From Gyrodactylus bullatarudis (lineage: Eukaryota > Platyhelminthes > Monogenea > Gyrodactylidea > Gyrodactylidae): a stretch of DNA of 64,000 nucleotides. The position numbers were made by a program, and so were the translations under genes. The notes under the pieces were generated by a model that was not told the origin of the DNA, did not search any database, and saw only the letters and a program-made list of their open reading frames with translations. Each line of letters begins with the position of its first letter. Position 1 is the first letter of the stretch. This document shows, piece after piece, positions 58,787 through 64,000 of this stretch. The stretch spans positions 74,029-138,028 of the forward strand of contig SSNU01000348.1 in NCBI GenBank assembly GCA_012064415.1, in the 5' to 3' direction.

Positions 58787-60768
58787 ATGATGGAAAGGCT
58801 CCTTGCAAAACTCAACCAGACAGCAAATCAAGAGGCTTCACGTAATCTAGCAACGATGGAAAAATCAATTGTGGATTCGCCAATTGACTCCCTATTCCCA
58901 GATGATCTAGATGCCAATACATTCAATTTTACAGATTTAGTTTTAGATAAACCAACCAGACAAATTCTTAGCCTTGGTCCAAAGTTTTGTATGCCCAATA
59001 TGACGAAAATAGAAGTGGAGACGGATATTGGATTTCAAAACTTCATCACCTGCACTGAGAAAATAAAGGCATCCACAGAAGAAGGCAGAGAAAGGTTCAA
59101 CGCAGTGGTCAAAGACGCCTGGGTTCAATACATAAAAAGAAATCCAGATGCTCCAAAACTACAAAAGTGTCACTAAGCTAAGACAGAATCGCGAAGTGAT
59201 GTTATGTCATCTTGACAAAGGAACAGGCATCAGTTTGGTTCGCAGAACAGATTATATTGAGAAAGGCAAAGAGCTTTTATCTGACAGGAAAAGGTTTCGT
59301 ATAATTGATGGAAAAGAGGCTGAAAAACGCATGAAAGGATTTACCAAAGCAATCAACAAAAAGATAGAAACTCTCTTTGAAGCAGGTCTAATCAGTTATG
59401 AGGAATCCCATTCCATGACCAGACGAGATGCAGATATCAGTCGGTTGTATTTACTTCCAAAAGTTCACAAAAACCCAGAACTATCATACAGACCGATTTT
59501 AGACATGTCCTCAAGTCCTCAACACAATCTAGTAAAGTGGTTAAGCAACAAGTTGATGCCGTTAAGAAATCAGTTATGCTCATATTCCGTTCCCAATGCA
59601 ATGAAAGCCGTCGAGAAAATTAGACAAGTCAATTTCCAAGGATGCAAAATGGTCTCCTTTGATGTGTCTTCCCTATTCACCAATGTTCCTCTAAGAGAAA
59701 CGGTAGAGTTTATTAAGAACCAAATGTCTAATTTCCCATCTCTTTGCAGAATCCCATCTGATATTATATGCGACTTAATATATGACGTTGAAAAATATTG
59801 ACTTCAAGTTCGGAGGTATGTACTACAAGCAGATAGATGGCGTGGCGATGGGAAGTCCAATTGGTCCTCTGATAGCTGACATTTTTCTAGCTTCTCTTGA
59901 ACACACTTCAATGAAACCCATAATCGACAGTGCCCGCCTTTACATCAGGTACCTAGATGATACGTTTATTGTGGTCAACGATGAATGCGACATAGAAAAT
60001 GTTTCCAAAGATCTAAATAGCATTCACGAGGATATGAAGTTCACTCATGAGTGTGAGAACAATGAAACTCTAAGTTTTCTACAACTAGAAGTCATTCGGG
60101 AAGGATCAGTTGCCAAAACTAAAATATATCGGAAGAAGAATGCTCCCTCACAGTTCCTTCCTTTTTATAGTTTTTCCCCTAAAGAGCACAAGAAAGGTGT
60201 TGTAAGAAATGAGTACCTGAATATTGAACGCTTAGTTTCAGCTGAATTTGTGAAGGAAGAAAGAACCAAATTGAAGTCCCTTTTGATGAGAGATGGTTAC
60301 CCTAAATCATTTATTGATAAGCATGCTCATGCGAAAACGGGACGCGAAGAACCCGAAGACGAAGATGAGCCTATTTATTTAAGGTTAAAATTGGCCCACA
60401 TAACAAAGCAGACGTTCCCAGGTAGGAGGCTCCAAATCATACAGAAGACCACTAAGCTCTTGAATGGGCGAAATAAGGATCCAATTCCAAAGTTGAGGAA
60501 GAAAGGAGTAATTTATCTCTTCACCTGTTCATGTGGTTCAAAGTATGTCGGCCAAACATCGAGAACACTAAGAGAAAGAGTAAATGAACATCTTAGACCC
60601 AAACACAATAGTGCGGTGCAGAACCATCTACATCAGACGGGACATTTAGCGAATGAAGGAAGTTTTTCCATTCTCTACCAAGTCGACCAAAGCCTGTCTT
60701 GTCGTGCGAGGGAAAAGGATTTATCAAGTGCGGAAGATCATTTCATTTCATTTTATATTTTTTATTAA
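58787..60768 (+). pseudogene. Penelope reverse transcriptase / GIY-YIG endonuclease, two frameshifts
   Basis: The first piece starts at ATG 58787 (MMERLLAKLN). The first shift is near 59150-59170 (after DAPKLQK), the second near 59782-59795 (after CDLIYD). RT signatures are YLLPKVHKNPELSYRPIL, MVSFDVSSLFTNVPL (motif A), VAMGSPIGPLIADIFLASLE (motif B) and YIRYLDDTFIVV (catalytic DD box, intact). The endonuclease domain has GVIYLFTCSCGSKYVGQTSR with the GIY and YVG tyrosines, then LRERVNEHL with the catalytic-type Arg. All key residues remain; only the two shifts and the frayed C-terminus break it, so the copy is young. Confidence 0.88.
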
Positions 60769-60770
60769 AA
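58787..60770 (+). mobile_element. Penelope-like element (endonuclease-positive), coding part
   Basis: One protein is split over three frames by two single-base-type frameshifts: 58787-59170, then 59148-59785, then 59782-60768. Domain order is an N-terminal region with CHLDKGTGISLV (DKG motif), reverse transcriptase, and a C-terminal GIY-YIG endonuclease. This order is diagnostic of Penelope-like elements. The C-terminus loses homology after SFSILYQVDQSLS, and a LINE fragment follows at about 60800, so the 3' end is probably truncated. Confidence 0.88.
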
Positions 60771-60794
60771 TAAATCATAACTTCTCCCTTCTTA

Positions 60795-61608
60795 AGGATT
60801 CCCTTGAGACGATGGGAAAAATTACTTCCTGGAGAAATTGTCTCCTTAACTTCGGACCTGGGTTTCAGTATATCGTCTAGTTTAAAATTAAATCCTCTAG
60901 CTAATCTCCCTAGAATTGATACTATTATTTTTACCATTAAGAAATTCTCTAAATCAAGTGATGTAAGACTAAAAGCTTACAAATCACTGGTCTTTCCACT
61001 TTTTGACTATATTTTTCCTCTCTTACCTAATTTAAATCAATCTCAGTGTCTAACTATTGAACGTGTTTTTACATTCTTTATATCCTCATATTGACTCGTA
61101 CAACGCACTAATATTGGTCTATGGCCTTAACCCCCTCTGGGTCCGGCGATTTGCTTTTTTAGTCAAAAAATTCACAGAGTCTTACTCTCTCTCTAATAAT
61201 TATTATTATCTGAGAAATTCTAAATATGAACCGAATTACCTATTATCTTTTTATAATTTAATTTTTACAAAATATGAGTTATCTGATTGTGATGACTTGA
61301 CCAATCTTAAATTGATCATGTCTCACATCAGGCTTAAAATCGATTACTCTAAGTCTTTGCTTTATTCCTATCTTCATTAACCAGATAATTTTCGAATTTC
61401 TTGCAGACTCTAGTCCTATTTGCTCAAATATTTACAACTCGAGAACATTTAGCTTATTTATGACTTGACATTTTATCTTTTTATAATTGTACAGATCAAT
61501 CTATCCATTTTATTTATTGTATTTTATTTCTATTTGTACAAGTAGATTTCGTTATAATTTGTATTTATATTTTCGATTCAATATAAGATTCTTTTTCTAA
61601 CAAAAAAA
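60795..61608 (+). mobile_element. LINE 3' fragment (RT C-terminus plus 3' UTR)
   Basis: The frame 60804-61094 (SDLGFSISSSLKLNPLANL, LKAYKSLVFPLFDYIFPLL) shifts near 61075 into 61057-61380 (LNPLWVRRFAFLVKKF, YYLRNSKYE, IMSHIRLKIDYSKSLL). It is the close counterpart of the C-terminus at 42400-42914. It ends in an A run at about 61601-61608. It is a 5'-truncated copy inserted at or near the broken 3' end of the Penelope element. Confidence 0.8.
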
Positions 61609-64000
61609 AGCTCAAACCTGACCTTTGTGTACAAAAAGTGATCGCATCGAATCTTGGTATCACAGGCAGAGATAGGCTCATCAAGGGAAACAATTAGCAA
61701 AAATTGAGAAAATTCTCAAGCCCAAATCCCTACCCCCACCAAAATTTTCGAAGACCCCGGTTCCAGTTCTGGATATGGTGAACTGACGAATCCAAATGAG
61801 GACGAAACTCATAAATAAACTTATCTTTCTCATTCTTGGGATCATGTAAAAATTCAATTTAGTATTTTTAATGAATTTATTCTATGGTAAGACATGAAGT
61901 AATATGATTAAACTGGGAAATCGGTGTTTTATCTTCCGATAAAATGTACTCTTGTAATTTATTTTCACCATTAAAATTATGAATATGATGTTTGCATTAT
62001 TATTATTAGATGGAATTCGATGGATCTTTTGTATTATTAGGTCAACCAAGAGAGAAGAAATGTCCTCAGTTTCATCATACTACTTTTATTTACTGTAATA
62101 TATTAATAATAAATTTACAATCTCATTATTACTATACACACAGACTGTTTTTCTTATCAGTAGATGTGGAATGCATCATTATTATATAATCGCTATAGGA
62201 GATAGGAAAATAATCATGATGACATTTGCCGAAGTGAGGCTTGACAGTATAATGACTCTCTGAATCTTCTTCCTGTTTTGAGAAAAAAAATGTAAAATGA
62301 GGACATCTATCCTTTAAATCGAATGGATCAGAAGATGAATATTTTCATTTAAAAGATCAATTAAAGATTTATCAAGAATTTTATTATTTAATATGCAATC
62401 AACTGAACTCGAACTGAATAAATATGAGAAATTTTTTTTAGTAAAAATGAAACGTATTACTTATAAAATTATTCTGAAAAGAAATAAATATGATTAAATC
62501 CAAAAATTCATTCTAAACTATATTTTTACCTACGAAAAATACTAAAAATCAAGGTATTTTAAAATAATTATCTTTTCATCTCAATTTGATAATGTCTTGA
62601 AAAATTTTTCAAATCATCATAAATTTTACGATGACAGAATTCAAATGTGTTCTGATTGATTACGCAGTTGTAGAGTTACAAATAAATATGAGTCTGAATC
62701 AAAGTTAGCGAGACAAAAATTATTTGCCAATTTCAAAAGTTCATTGAAGCATGATACTCTTGAACGGGCAGGCGTATATATTTTTTCGCCTTTTTTCTAA
62801 TTTTTACAGGAAATGAAAACTATTTTTGTCAATCTTGAACTTTTATATATATTCTTTCTTTCCGAGCAAATGGTCGGATATTCAGATATAATTTTGAATA
62901 GAAATAGGAAGAATAAATGATTGAAAGCAAAGAATTTCTTCAATTGCAAGTGCTTCACAGTCAGAAAATAAATTTTCCGCCTATTTCTCAAGATTTTCAA
63001 CCTAGAATCTGAATCGAGGCTTTCTGATTTGAACTTTAATTTTTCTAACAAGTTTAAACAAAAGAAATAACATCAACATTTGAGGGACATTTTTGAAGAA
63101 AAGATTAAAAACTCCTTGAGATTTTTTCTGTTAATCTCCTAATACTGGAAAGCGATTTCAAAATAACAATAGCAATCATAAACTTGTGTACTTAATACTT
63201 ATCAGATATTCGGTTAAACATTTTTTTTCAAGACTGAATTAATCCTTCAGATTTTGTAGAGAAATTTATCTCAAGAGTCTCAAAAAAGATACGAAGGAAG
63301 AAAGCTTGTCCAAATAATGTGTGAAATATTTTATGGGGCCATTATTCTCTTGTAATATTAGCTGAGCGAGTGAAAAAGAATTTTCTTGTTTATCATAAAA
63401 GTTGGTTTAATTGCATATTTATTATATCCCCTCATCTTCTTCTCTAGCAATTAGGAACTACATATAGTAGTTGAAGGTCAGCATAAAAAAAGCTTTTGAG
63501 ATTCTCTACTTCTTTTTTTCACACGGCACACTTGTTCTTATTACTAAAATGATTTCGGCTTTCATCAAAAAGATTCATATCTTAATAGATAAAATACAAT
63601 TTTCTTTTACTAATTATTCCACTAAATTTTATTGTACCTACAAGCCTTCAGTTACGAGAAATTGTAAAAAATTGTTTGCATTTCAAGACTCGGGTTTTTT
63701 CGTTCATCTAAATCCAAAAAGAAATTTATATTCTTAGAATCTTCAGAAAATGATTCAATTTAGACACATAAAAAGTTCTTTGATGGCCTAGTTCCAAAAC
63801 GAAACTCATATTTTTTTTCTGCTGGAAATCTTTCTGACCAAAATACTCAGAAATATTGATGCTTTAGAATTTTAGAAATATCCTGCCACAACAGAGGAAT
63901 TTGCGCAAAACTGCTTAAATACATATATCTTGAAAACTACTTAATAAATAGACAACAATTTGTGGAATGTAATGCTCAAAGGTCAAAGGTAAAAAAAATC
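61609..64000. other. No gene recognised
   Basis: AT-rich to the window end. The frames at 62797-63051 (-) and 63471-63737 (+) have no family likeness or splice context. Confidence 0.45.

Noticed and set aside
63471..63737. 88-residue plus-strand frame near the window end
   Set aside because: Lys/Phe/Ile-rich composition expected by chance at this AT content; no recognisable domain.

Overview
This is an AT-rich, intron-containing nuclear sequence from an animal. Introns have GT..AG borders, there are AATAAA signals, and the repeat load is heavy. The gene content (APC/C subunit 2, syntaxin 6, an AUTS2/tay-bridge-family protein), the base composition and the mix of Penelope, LINE, piggyBac, mutator-like, Tc1-like and tRNA-SINE relics suggest an arthropod. 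A parasitic copepod such as a sea louse would fit, but the species is inferred, not shown.

Only the first 16 kb hold ordinary host genes. Positions 409-7741 (+) carry the last four coding exons of ANAPC2, the cullin-like scaffold of the anaphase-promoting complex; its 5' part lies outside the window. All three of its introns carry transposons: a complete mutator-like element with target-site duplication (806-3268) that itself contains a tRNA-SINE, a near-perfect 149-bp-arm hairpin (4176-4505), and a long-TIR Tc1-type element (5975-7092). The single-exon Qc-SNARE syntaxin 6 (7785-8519, -) lies tail-to-tail with ANAPC2, 43 bp away. A third gene starts 252 bp beyond, divergently: eight exons spliced in consistent phase (8772-15900, +) encode a 757-residue protein with the two signature blocks of the AUTS2/FBRS family.

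From 16 kb to the end I find no convincing host gene. The region is a graveyard of mobile elements: a Tc1-like TIR element carrying LINE and SINE insertions (19.2-20.3 kb), a pogo/Tigger transposase fragment (20.9 kb), an inverted-repeat element with a nested piggyBac deletion derivative (21.3-22.9 kb), unclassified minus-strand transposon ORFs (24.3-26.9 kb), several 3' pieces of one LINE group (19.6, 25.8, 28.7, 40.7-43.1, 60.8-61.6 kb), a piggyBac zinc-finger tail (48.5 kb), and a Penelope-like element with reverse transcriptase and GIY-YIG endonuclease (58.8-60.8 kb). Foldback and MITE families recur between these.

The most unusual signal is on the minus strand at 53.55-53.67 kb. A tRNA-like pol III promoter segment is followed directly by a sequence with the complete type I hammerhead ribozyme core: CUGANGA, a 4-bp stem II, GAAA, a 2-bp stem III and a GUC cleavage site. 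This would be a ribozyme-bearing SINE or retrozyme.
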